This document shows positions 1 to 8,429 of a stretch of 64,000 bases of DNA, in pieces (position 1 is the first letter of the stretch; every line of letters begins with the position of its first letter). The DNA is from Rubricoccus marinus (lineage in GTDB: Bacteria; Bacteroidota; Rhodothermia; Rhodothermales; Rubricoccaceae). Where the stretch lies: contig NZ_MQWB01000011.1 in the NCBI RefSeq assembly GCF_002257665.1, positions 104,487 through 168,486 on the forward strand, in the 5' to 3' direction. A model generated the notes under the pieces. It ran no database searches, was not told where the DNA came from, and worked only from the letters and a program-made list of their open reading frames with translations. A program made the translations under genes and the position numbers.

Positions 1-870
1 GAACGTGACGATGGCTCCCAGCCGGTCTTGAAAGAACCGATTGCTAGCGGTCCCCACAAACTTGTAGTTGCCGAGGTAGCCCTGGAGACCGGTGTACCCA
101 CCCTGGGCGAGGAGGTCCAGCGCCGGGCGGGAGGGCGCATTTTTGAGACGGAGGTTGATCGTTCCGCCCACGGCGTCGGCATCCATGTCAGGAGTGATCG
201 CCTTGCGGACCTCAATGCCGTCGAGAATGTTGCTCGATACGAGCGAGAGGTCGACGGACCGGTTACCGCCGTCCGTTCCTGCTAGGCGGACACCATTAAC
301 GGTAACGTTGTTGAACTCCGGCGAGAGCCCACGGATGGAGACGGAGTTGGCCTCTCCGCCCGAGCGCTGAATTGCAACGCCCGGTAGGCGCCCGATGGAT
401 TCTGCGGCGTTGTTGTCTGGGAGCTCCTGGATTCGGTCTGCCGAGACGACGTTGACGACCGTCCGGCTCCGGTACTGCTCGTTGATGGCCGCGAGTTGGC
501 CAGCAACTTGGGCAGTGACCGTCACCCCCTCGAACGTGGCGCTCTGTAGAAAGACCTCTACCTCGATGGTACCCCGGTCGGGCACGCTTACGGTGAGCGT
601 GTCGCTTTGATAGCCAACGTAGGACACCACGAGCCGCTGCTCACCCGAAGGGACGCTGGGGATCGAGAAGCGCCCGTCGAGATCTGTCGCGGCGCCGAGG
701 GAGGTGCCCACCACGAGGACGTTGGCACCGATGAGAGTCTCGCCCGATACGGCATCGGAGACGGTTCCCACGACTCGACCGGCGGCGTCTAGGGGCACCG
801 CAGCGAAGGCTTGCGCAGAAGCAAGCATGAGCACGGAGACGAGGAGGGTGCGGGAGAGTGTCGCAGTCAT
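1..870 (-). CDS. TonB-dependent receptor (SusC-like), 3' end outside window
   Basis: Reading leftward from ATG 870, 290 codons stay open to the window edge, so the beta-barrel is missing. A signal peptide (MTATLSRTLLVSVLMLASAQ) is followed by a carboxypeptidase-regulatory-like domain at about 33-115 (GTVSDAVSGETLIGANVLVV, then DLDGRFSIPSVPSG). A plug domain lies at about 130-270 (ELPDNNAAESIGRLPGVAIQ, SIRGLSPEFNNVTVNGVR, DMDADAVGGTINLRLK). This is the usual architecture of outer-membrane oligosaccharide importers. It is the last visible gene of the mannan operon, 79 bp after the GH5 mannanase, so manno-oligosaccharide import is the likely role (inference). A SusD partner, if present, would lie beyond the left edge. 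Confidence 0.93.
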   Translation of the reverse strand, partial: MTATLSRTLLVSVLMLASAQAFAAVPLDAAGRVVGTVSDAVSGETLIGANVLVVGTSLGAATDLDGRFSIPSVPSGEQRLVVSYVGYQSDTLTVSVPDRGTIEVEVFLQSATFEGVTVTAQVAGQLAAINEQYRSRTVVNVVSADRIQELPDNNAAESIGRLPGVAIQRSGGEANSVSIRGLSPEFNNVTVNGVRLAGTDGGNRSVDLSLVSSNILDGIEVRKAITPDMDADAVGGTINLRLKNAPSRPALDLLAQGGYTGLQGYLGNYKFVGTASNRFFQDRLGAIVTF

Positions 871-918
871 TAGGGCATGCAGGGCCTCGGGACCCGGAAG
901 CGGTTCCGAGAAAGTATG

Positions 919-931
919 TCAATCAAATTGA
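919..931. promoter_or_regulatory. Inverted repeat upstream of the receptor gene
   Basis: TCAAT-CAA-ATTGA is a 5-bp inverted repeat in the 79-bp AT-richer gap between the GH5 mannanase and the receptor gene. Related AATTGA/TCAATT words occur in the 7070 and 13816 promoter regions. It may be an operator or promoter element for the receptor; weak evidence. Confidence 0.3.
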
Positions 932-949
932 CGAATGCAAGCGATCTGT

Positions 950-2311
950 TTAATTCCGTCCCGAAGGGTCTGTCGCGGGGTTCTCATCAGAGGCTCCAAG
1001 TGCCCGCATTAGAGCTGCATAGCGTTTGAGAACGGCCTGCGTACTGTCATCCTCGGCGTAGATGGAATACCACCCCTGGTTCTCGTGCGGCGGATCCCCG
1101 GTGAGCGGGTTGCCGGGCTCCCACGTCCCGCCTGGCGCCAGAGGCTTGCCTTCTCCAGACCATGACCACACGTTGCTGCCAGCAACGGGGCGCCCAGCGA
1201 CGGCGAGGGAGTAAATGGCCTGGTACAGGGCGCGGTAGTAGCGATCGCGATACGTCGTGGCGGCTTCGGGCCGGTAATCGAGCCCATCGCGGGAGGCGCC
1301 GAACTCTTCCACGACGAGAGGCTTGCCGAGCCGGTCTGCGATGGCGGCGTGGTCCCCGAGGTAGGCGAGCGCGTTGCCGAGCGCTTCTACGAACGTGCCT
1401 TCGGGGTCGGTCCTGGGCTGAAACCACTGCCAGTTCTCGATCCAAATGTGGACGGTGAGGTAGTCCAGGTGGGGGGACGAGCTGACGCGTTCGAACTGGG
1501 TCCGCGGCACTTCGTAGCCGTTCTGGAGCTTGCCTTCGCCGCCGAGCGAGACGAGGTGATTGGGGTCGAGCGTCTGGAGCAGCGCGGCGGTGCGGTCGGC
1601 CCAGAGGACGTAAGCGTCGGAGTTCTGGAAGCCGCGCGGCTCGTTGCCGAGTTGCCACGCCATGATCGTCGGGTCGTCGCGGTAGTCGGCTCCGGTGATG
1701 GTGTTCTCGCGGAGGACGACGTGGCGCAGGTAGGCTTCAAACATCGCCTGAGCCTCGGCATCGACGTAGAACTCGGCGGCGAACATCTGGAACTCGTCCC
1801 AGGTGTGCTCGCCGGCGTTGGGATACGGGACGGGCTCGCCGGAGGCCCAGCTGTGGTACTGCGCCATCCCGCCCGACCAGTGGAAGAAGTTGTTGAGCAC
1901 GAGAACGGCCGTCATGTCTCGCTTGCCCATCTCGGCGAGCAGGAAGTCCAGCCCGCGCAAGAGGCTCTCGTCGTACTCGCCGGGGGCGTTCTGCACGGCG
2001 GGATGCACGCGCCACGGCTCGCCTGCGGGTCCTTCGCTGGCGGCCATCACGCGGAGGTTGGTCACGCCGAGCGCCTGTAACCGGTCTAGTTCACGCACGA
2101 GCCGCTCACGGTCGCCCCCGGCCTCTGGCGAGCCCAGGTTCATGCCGAACCACAGGTTCGCGCCGACGAAGTAGTACGGCTGGCCGTCGCGGACGAAGTG
2201 GGCGTCCTTGACGCGGACGAACGCGTCGGGTTGGGCCGCTGGCGCCACGGACAGGAGGACGGCGAGGGCGGCGAGCGCCAGGGGCGGGCGGAGCATAGAG
2301 GCGGGGATCAA
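950..2311 (-). CDS. Secreted endo-beta-1,4-mannanase, GH5 (GH5_7-like)
   Basis: 453 residues. An N-terminal signal peptide (LALAALAVLLSVAPAAQ) is followed by one GH5 TIM barrel. The general acid/base glutamate sits in WQLGNEPRG and the nucleophile glutamate in LVVEEFGASRDG. Retained aromatic positions (TVHIWIENWQWF, NVWSWSGEG) are typical of subfamily 7 mannanases. The start overlaps the stop of the XRE gene as ATGA, which supports translational coupling and this start; an internal ATG at 2296 would also give a signal peptide. It should cleave (gluco)mannan internally in the periplasm or outside the cell. GH5_7 assignment is by motif recognition. Confidence 0.9.
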   Translation of the reverse strand: MIPASMLRPPLALAALAVLLSVAPAAQPDAFVRVKDAHFVRDGQPYYFVGANLWFGMNLGSPEAGGDRERLVRELDRLQALGVTNLRVMAASEGPAGEPWRVHPAVQNAPGEYDESLLRGLDFLLAEMGKRDMTAVLVLNNFFHWSGGMAQYHSWASGEPVPYPNAGEHTWDEFQMFAAEFYVDAEAQAMFEAYLRHVVLRENTITGADYRDDPTIMAWQLGNEPRGFQNSDAYVLWADRTAALLQTLDPNHLVSLGGEGKLQNGYEVPRTQFERVSSSPHLDYLTVHIWIENWQWFQPRTDPEGTFVEALGNALAYLGDHAAIADRLGKPLVVEEFGASRDGLDYRPEAATTYRDRYYRALYQAIYSLAVAGRPVAGSNVWSWSGEGKPLAPGGTWEPGNPLTGDPPHENQGWYSIYAEDDSTQAVLKRYAALMRALGASDENPATDPSGRN

Positions 2312-2568
2312 GAGGCGTCGGGATCGAGAGGTCGGACGCGGTAATACGGGCCTTCGAGCGTGCAGCCCGCGAGGCGTTCGAGGATGGCCTTGCGAACGCG
2401 GATCATCGAGCCCCAGCGGTGGCTCTCAGCGCGGACCACGTCGGCCTCGTCTAGGTCCAATCGAGACGCGACATCGGCGCGAGAGAGGCCCTGCCGCTGG
2501 CGACAGCGGCGGACCTCCGCGCTGAGTTCGTGGGGGGAGACGAGCTTGGATCGTCGCGGCGTGCCCAT
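2308..2568 (-). CDS. Small XRE-type helix-turn-helix protein
   Basis: 86 residues. An XRE-like HTH lies at about 14-48 (LSAEVRRCRQRQGLSRADVA, then SRLDLDEADVVRAE), followed by a basic tail and no ligand domain. It starts 4 bp after the epimerase stop, and its TGA overlaps the mannanase ATG (ATGA), so it is a true operon member rather than a shadow frame. Probable DNA-binding regulator of the mannan operon or an antitoxin-like HTH protein; the target is unknown. Confidence 0.75.
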   Translation of the reverse strand: MGTPRRSKLVSPHELSAEVRRCRQRQGLSRADVASRLDLDEADVVRAESHRWGSMIRVRKAILERLAGCTLEGPYYRVRPLDPDAS

Positions 2569-2572
2569 CGGA

Positions 2573-3802
2573 TCAGGCAGGGTGCGCGCGAGCCGCCAGT
2601 GGCTCGGGCGTCGGGACCCGGTGCATGATTTCCATGCACGCACGGGCGTTGTGGTAGGGGCATTTCCAGGGGCCCACCTTGTCCTCCTCGCGGTAGGGCG
2701 TGCCGTCGCGGGAAACGCGGAAGAACCACTCCCCGCCCTCGCGGTCGATGATGTGCTGCTGGATAAAGGCCCAGGCCTGGGCCGCAGCGCGCGCAAAGGC
2801 GGGATCGTCTGTGTGCGCGTACGCGTTGAGGAAGCCGACGACGGCCTCGGCCTGTGGCCACCAATGTTTGTCGGCGTCGAGGTGGCCGCTGGCGTCCCGT
2901 TCGTTGAAGAGGCCACCGTCTTCGTCGAGGCCTTCGGTGCACGCGAGACGAGCCAGACGGAGCGAGGCGGTGCGCACGCGGGTGCTGAGCTCGTCGTCGC
3001 CGAGCACATCGGCCGCTTCGTCCATCAGCCAACTCGCTTCGATGTCGTGCCCGTAAGAGACGACGCCAGAGGCCGGCGTCCAGTCCATGCCGAAAAAGCT
3101 CCCGAGGTGGCCCGTCACGGGGTCGATCACGCGGTCGAGGAACAGGTCGAGGAGCGCGCGGATGCGGGCGGCGAGGCCCGCGTCGGGCCAGACGTGGTAG
3201 AGCGTGGTGTAGGCCTCCAGGACGTGGAGGTGCGTGTTCATCGTCTTCGGCGCGTCGGTGTCTTTCTCGCTGAGGCGGACGTCCGCCAGAGGTCCCCACT
3301 CGCGAGAGAACGCCTCCAGGTAGCCGCCGCGCACGGGGTCGACGGCCCGCCGCTCGATCAATCGGTACAGGTCCTGAGCCCAGGCCAGCGCCTCCGCGTC
3401 CTTTGAATGCCGGACGTACTCCGCGAGGCCGTAGATGGCGAACGCCTGCGCGTAAACCTGCTTCTTGGTCTCCGTCGGCTCGCCAGAGGCGCTGACCATC
3501 CAATAGATGCCGCCGTGGTCGGGGTCGCGGAAGCGGTCGCGGAGGGCGTGGTAGGCCTCGTCGGCTTCGTCACACCATTGGTCCGTCTGGAGCGTGCGGC
3601 ACGCCGCAGAGAAGGTCCACAGGATGCGGGCGTTGAGGACGGCGCCTCTGGCGGCGCCGGGCTCGGGGCGGTCGTGGCCGTCGATGCGCCCGATGAAGCC
3701 GCCGCGCACGGGGTCGATGGTCCGGTCGGCCCAATACGGCAGGATGTGGTCGACGAGTTCGGCGCGAGCGCCAGAGGCGAGTCGGGCGAGGGCGTCCATC
3801 AT
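2573..3802 (-). CDS. Cellobiose/mannobiose 2-epimerase (AGE family)
   Basis: 409 residues, no signal peptide, one (alpha/alpha)6 barrel of the N-acylglucosamine 2-epimerase superfamily. Catalytic-type histidines lie in [22 protein letters not shown] and [13 protein letters not shown], and the C-terminal [16 protein letters not shown] is characteristic of cellobiose 2-epimerases. The start is ATG 3802 (MMDAL), overlapping the GH130 stop; 3799 is an equal alternative. With the adjacent phosphorylase this forms the known cytoplasmic mannobiose pathway: beta-1,4-mannobiose is epimerised to 4-O-beta-mannosyl-glucose. Confidence 0.92.
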   Translation of the reverse strand: MMDALARLASGARAELVDHILPYWADRTIDPVRGGFIGRIDGHDRPEPGAARGAVLNARILWTFSAACRTLQTDQWCDEADEAYHALRDRFRDPDHGGIYWMVSASGEPTETKKQVYAQAFAIYGLAEYVRHSKDAEALAWAQDLYRLIERRAVDPVRGGYLEAFSREWGPLADVRLSEKDTDAPKTMNTHLHVLEAYTTLYHVWPDAGLAARIRALLDLFLDRVIDPVTGHLGSFFGMDWTPASGVVSYGHDIEASWLMDEAADVLGDDELSTRVRTASLRLARLACTEGLDEDGGLFNERDASGHLDADKHWWPQAEAVVGFLNAYAHTDDPAFARAAAQAWAFIQQHIIDREGGEWFFRVSRDGTPYREEDKVGPWKCPYHNARACMEIMHRVPTPEPLAARAHPA

Positions 3803-5055
3803 TCCGAGCGGTCGAGGACGGCGCGGTTGCGCCGGATGAGGTCGAGGCGCTGCTCGACCGAGGCCGCCGAGCGGAGCGCGTCCTCCGGCGTGTGCTGCGC
3901 GTAGTCCACCAGCCGGCCTAGAGTACTGGTGGCGACGTGCAGGCGGGAGTCCGACGAGGCGTAGTAGATGAGCACGGCCCCGTCGTCGTCCAGAATCCAG
4001 CCGTTGGCAAACGTGACGTTGGAGACGTCGCCGACGCGCTCCTCGCCCTGCGGCTCGATGAGGTGACCGCCTGGGGCGTGCGTGATCCGCCACGGCTCGT
4101 CGAGCGCGGTCATGAACAGGTAGGTCACGTAGCGCAGCCCCGCGGCCGTGTTGCGGACGCCGTGCGCCAGGTGGAGCCACCCGGCGTCGGTCTTGAGCGG
4201 CGGTGGACCCTGCCCGTTCTTGACCTCTTTAATGGTGTGGTAGACGCGAGGGTCGATCACGCGCTCGGCGTCCACACGCGCGCCGTCCATCGTCGGCGAA
4301 GTGCCCCAGCCGATGCCGCCGCCCGAGCCTGCCGAGATGAACCCGTCCTGGGGCCGCGTGTAGAGCCCATACTCTCCCCCGACGAACTCCGGGTGCAAGA
4401 CCACGTTGCGCTGCTGCGGCGACGGCGTTACCAGATCCGGGAGACGCTCCCATGTCCTCAGGTCGCGTGTCCGCGCGATCCCGCACTGCGCAATGGCGTC
4501 CGAGAGGTCACCTCTGGCGTGGGCCTCCAGGTCGGCGCGTTCGGTGCAGAAGAGGCCGTAAATCCAGCCGTCCTCGTGCGCGGTCAGGCGCATGTCGTAG
4601 ACGTTCGTGTCCGGGTCGTCGGTCTCCGGCATCGCCAGAGGCTCGTCCCAGAAGCGGAAGCCGTCGACGCCGTTGGGGCTCTCGGCGACTGCGAAGAACG
4701 ACTTCCGGTCGTCGCCTTCGACGCGCGCCACGACGAGGTAGCGCCCCTCGTGCTTGATGGCGCCCGCGTTGAACACGGCGTTGACGCCGAGCCGCTCCAT
4801 CATGAACGGGTTCGTCTCGGGGTCGAGGTCATAGCGCCACGCCAGAGGCGCGTGCTCGGCGGTGAGGACGGGGTAGCGGTAGCGGGTGTAGATCCCGTTG
4901 CCGAGCGCTTCGGGCTCGTTGGGCCGCGCGAGGAGCGCCTCGTGGGCGTCGCGGAGCGCGCGGAGACGGGCCTCTGGCGAGGGCGAGGGTGAGGGGGCGC
5001 CGTCACCCCCAGAGGAGAAGGAAGAGCCGAAAGCCATTGGAGAGGGCGGATACAA
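3799..5055 (-). CDS. 4-O-beta-D-mannosyl-D-glucose phosphorylase (GH130_1)
   Basis: 418 residues, cytoplasmic five-bladed propeller. From memory it matches Bacteroides mannosylglucose phosphorylase closely along its length: [53 protein letters not shown] (the Asp of DMRLT is the proton donor), [41 protein letters not shown]. It converts mannosylglucose plus phosphate to mannose-1-phosphate and glucose. There is a low-complexity Gly/Ser/Pro extension before about residue 28; an alternative ATG is at 5037. It lies 7 bp after the symporter stop and overlaps the epimerase start. Confidence 0.94.
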   Translation of the reverse strand: MYPPSPMAFGSSFSSGGDGAPSPSPSPEARLRALRDAHEALLARPNEPEALGNGIYTRYRYPVLTAEHAPLAWRYDLDPETNPFMMERLGVNAVFNAGAIKHEGRYLVVARVEGDDRKSFFAVAESPNGVDGFRFWDEPLAMPETDDPDTNVYDMRLTAHEDGWIYGLFCTERADLEAHARGDLSDAIAQCGIARTRDLRTWERLPDLVTPSPQQRNVVLHPEFVGGEYGLYTRPQDGFISAGSGGGIGWGTSPTMDGARVDAERVIDPRVYHTIKEVKNGQGPPPLKTDAGWLHLAHGVRNTAAGLRYVTYLFMTALDEPWRITHAPGGHLIEPQGEERVGDVSNVTFANGWILDDDGAVLIYYASSDSRLHVATSTLGRLVDYAQHTPEDALRSAASVEQRLDLIRRNRAVLDRSE

Positions 5056-5062
5056 AGATGAG

Positions 5063-6994
5063 TTAGGCGGGAACGGGCGACTCGAACGGAGCCTGCTGCG
5101 GGCCGCCAGAGGCCGAGACGGGCGTGCCCGAGGTGGAGGCGTCGTCGAGGCCGGGCTGCTCGGGGTAGTCCTCCAGCTTGTCGTACCAGTTGACCTTGAG
5201 GAAGGCGCTCGTCACGATCACGACGGTGACCGAGGTGGCGAGCCCGCTCCAGTCCTCCAGCACGATGAGAATGCCGGTGGCGACGAGCGCCGTCTGCCAC
5301 ACGATGCCGACGACGACGTTGACGGCGTCGCGCTTGAAGCCGCCGTTGGCCTGGATCTCAGGATGCTCCGCCACGACGGCTTCGTGGACGGGGCTCCAGA
5401 AGCCCCACGGCCGCACCTTGAGGTAGAAGTTCTTCAGCACCCCTGGGGGGTCGGGCTCGGTGAGCAGGCTCCCCGCGATGCAGCCTACGAGCGAGAGCGC
5501 GAGGATGAGCGGAAAGGCGTAGAGCGGGGTTGCGGCGCCGAAGTCGAGCCCGAGCAGGCCCATCGTCGGGGCGGCGATGCCCGCGGCGACGATGCCGGCG
5601 AGCATGCCCCAGAAGTAGCCGTAGCTGTTGAACCGCCACCAGTGCCATTTCAGCAGGTTGGAGGCCGCGTAGCCGCCATAGAGCGCACCCACGAGCCACT
5701 GCACGATCTCGTTCAGGTTCTGCGCCACGAACCCGAACCCAGTCCCGATAACGACAACGATGATCGAGACGAGATAGCTCATCCGCACATACGTCTTCTC
5801 GGACGCGTCCGGGTTGATGTACCGCTTGTACACGTCGTTGACGATGTAGGCAGGCGCGGCGTTGACCGTGGCGGCGTAGGTGCTCATGAACGCCGCCAGA
5901 AGCGCCGCGATGAGGAGGCCGAGCAGGCCGGTCGGGATGAACTCGCGGAGCGTGAAGGGCAGGATGAGTTCGAAGTTGACGTCGGAGCCCATCGCGCCCA
6001 GCTCGTCGCGGAAGAAGACGAGCGCGAGGACCGTCAGGCCGGTGATGAGCATGTAGCGAGGCACCATCAGGACGAGGCTCACAAGCCCGCTCATTTTGGC
6101 CGCCTCCTTTGGCGTCTTGGCCGAGAGGACGCGCTGCATGTCGTAGTTGGGAGCAGGGCCGGCCATGCTCCCGAGGACGCCCTTGAAAAGCATCATCATG
6201 AAGAAGGCCCCAAAGAGGGTGTACCCGTCCGCGGCGATCTTCTCGTTCGCGGAGGGCAGGATGGCGGCCCAATCGAGGTCCAGGTTCCAGCCGAACCAGA
6301 GGTTCCCCCAGCCATCGGGCACCGCCGCGCTGAGGGCCTCTGGCGCGACCTGCTGCATCGCGATTGCGCCGACCCAGAGGCAGGCCACGGTCATGATGCA
6401 GAACTGGAGCACCTCGGTAAAGACCACGCTGAACATCCCGCCCTTGACCACATAGAGCGTCGCGATGGCGGTGATGATGAGGCCGTAGAGGTTGGCGTTC
6501 CACGTCGGGTCGGCCGACAGCTCGAACGGGAGGAAGGCAGACGCGAACTGCCCGATCCCGATGAACCCGTAGGCCAGGAACCCGACGACGTTGATGAGCG
6601 CGAAGAGCACCACGACGAGGTGCGACAGCTTCGCGCCTTGCCCATCCCCAAACCGGAATCGGATCCACTCCGCCCCCGTCATCACCCCGGAACGCCTGAG
6701 CCAGACCGAGAGGTACACCATCAGGAAGATCTGGTTGAAGACCGGCCACAGCCAGGGGATCCAGATGCTCTTCATCCCATAGACGAAGAGGAGGTAGACG
6801 AGCCACATCGTGCCCGAGATGTCGAACATCCCAGACGCGTTCGAGAGACCGAGGGCGTACCAGGGAATCTCGTTTCCGCCGAGGAAGTAGTTCTGGATGC
6901 TCTTGGAGGCCCTCCGCGAGATCCAGAAGCCGATAAACACCGTGACCACGATGTACGCGGCGATGATGGTCAGATCGATGGGGTGAAGGTTCAT
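5063..6994 (-). CDS. Sodium:solute symporter (SSS family), likely manno-oligosaccharide uptake
   Basis: 643 residues with about 13-14 hydrophobic helices. It starts [20 protein letters not shown] and keeps SSS features: the helix-1 break ([20 protein letters not shown]) and the [20 protein letters not shown] segment that carries sodium-site Ser/Thr residues. A cytosolic C-terminal tail ends in low complexity. It is the first gene of the leftward mannan operon, directly before mannosylglucose phosphorylase, so import of mannobiose or mannose across the inner membrane is the best guess. The promoter region holds an AAGCGCTT palindrome 28 bp upstream of the start. Confidence 0.9.
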   Translation of the reverse strand: MNLHPIDLTIIAAYIVVTVFIGFWISRRASKSIQNYFLGGNEIPWYALGLSNASGMFDISGTMWLVYLLFVYGMKSIWIPWLWPVFNQIFLMVYLSVWLRRSGVMTGAEWIRFRFGDGQGAKLSHLVVVLFALINVVGFLAYGFIGIGQFASAFLPFELSADPTWNANLYGLIITAIATLYVVKGGMFSVVFTEVLQFCIMTVACLWVGAIAMQQVAPEALSAAVPDGWGNLWFGWNLDLDWAAILPSANEKIAADGYTLFGAFFMMMLFKGVLGSMAGPAPNYDMQRVLSAKTPKEAAKMSGLVSLVLMVPRYMLITGLTVLALVFFRDELGAMGSDVNFELILPFTLREFIPTGLLGLLIAALLAAFMSTYAATVNAAPAYIVNDVYKRYINPDASEKTYVRMSYLVSIIVVVIGTGFGFVAQNLNEIVQWLVGALYGGYAASNLLKWHWWRFNSYGYFWGMLAGIVAAGIAAPTMGLLGLDFGAATPLYAFPLILALSLVGCIAGSLLTEPDPPGVLKNFYLKVRPWGFWSPVHEAVVAEHPEIQANGGFKRDAVNVVVGIVWQTALVATGILIVLEDWSGLATSVTVVIVTSAFLKVNWYDKLEDYPEQPGLDDASTSGTPVSASGGPQQAPFESPVPA

Positions 6995-7144
6995 CGGCGA
7001 GGACGCGGTGGACGAGTGGCGAAAGCGCTTCCGGCGAAGCTAGCGCGCCGGCACCAATAAATCAAAACGATTGATCAATAGAATCCCTCCCTCCCTCGAT
7101 TTACAGAGCGAGAGGGCGCTAGATTTTGCCCCCCCCTTCCACAC
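6995..7144. promoter_or_regulatory. Divergent regulatory region of symporter operon and ROK gene
   Basis: The 150-bp divergent gap holds AAGCGCTT at 7023-7030 (context GAAAGCGCTTCCGG), which recurs upstream of the GH9 and esterase genes, and a perfect palindrome ATTGATCAAT at 7070-7079. The first resembles LacI/GalR-type operators with a central CG; the second is a candidate ROK site. The AT-rich middle contrasts with the GC-rich flanks. No promoter boxes can be assigned with certainty. Confidence 0.5.
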
Positions 7145-8389
7145 ATGCTCACCGGAACGAACCTCTCTCACGCCAAGCGCCACAATCTCCAGATTGTGCA
7201 TGAGACGATCCGGCTGTATGCGCCGATCTCGCGGGCGGACGTAGCCAGACGCACGGGGCTGACCGCGCAGACGATCTCGAACCTCGTCCGCCAGCTGATC
7301 GATACAGGGCTCGTGATCGAGACGGCTCGGGCGACGGGGGGCCGCGGCGCACCGCCGATCCAGCTGGAGGTCAACCCCGACGCCGCCTTCTCTGTCGGGC
7401 TGGACCTGGACACGGACCACCTCACCGCCGTTCTCGTGGACCTTTCGGGTGCCGTGCGCGCGCGCATCCACCACGAGGTGTGGCTCGCGGCGCCAGAGGC
7501 CGCGCTCGACCTCTGTGTCGAGACGACCGAAGCCCTCGCGAAAGAGCTCGACCTGCGTCATGGCCAGATCTGGGGCATCGGGGTCGGGATCCCAGGGCCG
7601 ATGCGGCCAGGACCGGACGGGACCTATCTCGTGAACCCCATCGCGTTCCCGCAGTGGCACGACGTGCCTCTGGCGGAGCAGCTCCACGCCCGGCTGGGCC
7701 TGCCGGTCTTTATCGAGAACAACGCGACGGCCGCGGCCGTGGGCGAGCACTGGTATGGCGCCGGGCGCCACCTCTCGACGTTTTTCTACGTGTACCTCGG
7801 GAGCGGGCTCGGCGGCGGGCTCGTGGTGCAGGGGACGCCGTTCGAGGGCCACACGGGGAACGCGGGCGAGATCGGCTACCTCGCGCCTCAACGCGCCTCT
7901 GGCGGGCCGACGCACGTCGGCGAGCTGTTCAACCTCGCGAACCTGTACGCGCGCCTGGGCGAAGCGGGCGTCGAGGCCGCGACCCCCGACGATCTGCTCA
8001 CGCTCCACGAGGCCGGGGACGACGCCTTCGAGGCGTGGTTCGACGAAGCGGGGGAGCAGCTCGCAAACCTCCTGTTCACCGTCCGCGCTATCCTCGACCC
8101 CGAGGCGACGTTCGTGGGCGGCCGGTGGCCGGACCGCCTGCTAGGAGATTTGCTGGAGCGCGCCCGCGTGCATCTCACTGACAGAGTGGTCCCCGGCGGC
8201 CTGGACGCGCCCGAACTCCGCCTCGCGACCGCTGGCGCCGACGCCGGCGCGCTGGGCGTCGCCTCCCTCCCGCTTTACCACGCCTTCGCGCCGCTCCAGC
8301 GAACATCGCTGCGCCGCGCCGACTCGGCAACGGGACAGAACAACGGGTCTGAGGCCGTGTCCGCATTCGAGCGAACCGAGGCGGGCTAG
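7145..8389 (+). CDS. ROK-family transcriptional regulator
   Basis: 414 residues. An N-terminal winged helix (about 12-65: ISRADVARRTGLTAQTISNL, VRQLIDTGLV) is followed by a ROK actin-like ATPase fold (DLDTDHLTAVLVDLSG, GIGVGIPGPM, YLGSGLGGGLVVQG, GHTGNAGEIGYL). Two family hallmarks are altered. The kinase catalytic Asp position reads ENNATAAA instead of ENDA, and the CxCGxxGCxE zinc motif after GEIG is absent. It is therefore probably a sugar-responsive repressor without kinase activity, controlling the divergent mannan operon. The C-terminal 40 residues are low complexity. Confidence 0.9.
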   Translation: MLTGTNLSHAKRHNLQIVHETIRLYAPISRADVARRTGLTAQTISNLVRQLIDTGLVIETARATGGRGAPPIQLEVNPDAAFSVGLDLDTDHLTAVLVDLSGAVRARIHHEVWLAAPEAALDLCVETTEALAKELDLRHGQIWGIGVGIPGPMRPGPDGTYLVNPIAFPQWHDVPLAEQLHARLGLPVFIENNATAAAVGEHWYGAGRHLSTFFYVYLGSGLGGGLVVQGTPFEGHTGNAGEIGYLAPQRASGGPTHVGELFNLANLYARLGEAGVEAATPDDLLTLHEAGDDAFEAWFDEAGEQLANLLFTVRAILDPEATFVGGRWPDRLLGDLLERARVHLTDRVVPGGLDAPELRLATAGADAGALGVASLPLYHAFAPLQRTSLRRADSATGQNNGSEAVSAFERTEAG

Positions 8390-8429
8390 GCGCCCGAGGC
8401 CTCTGGCGGGCTGCGCCTCTAGCGCCGGC

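Noticed and set aside
4898..7060. 720-codon open frame antisense to GH130 and symporter
   Set aside because: Low-complexity His/Arg/Glu composition and full overlap with two well-supported genes; long antisense frames are expected in high-GC DNA.
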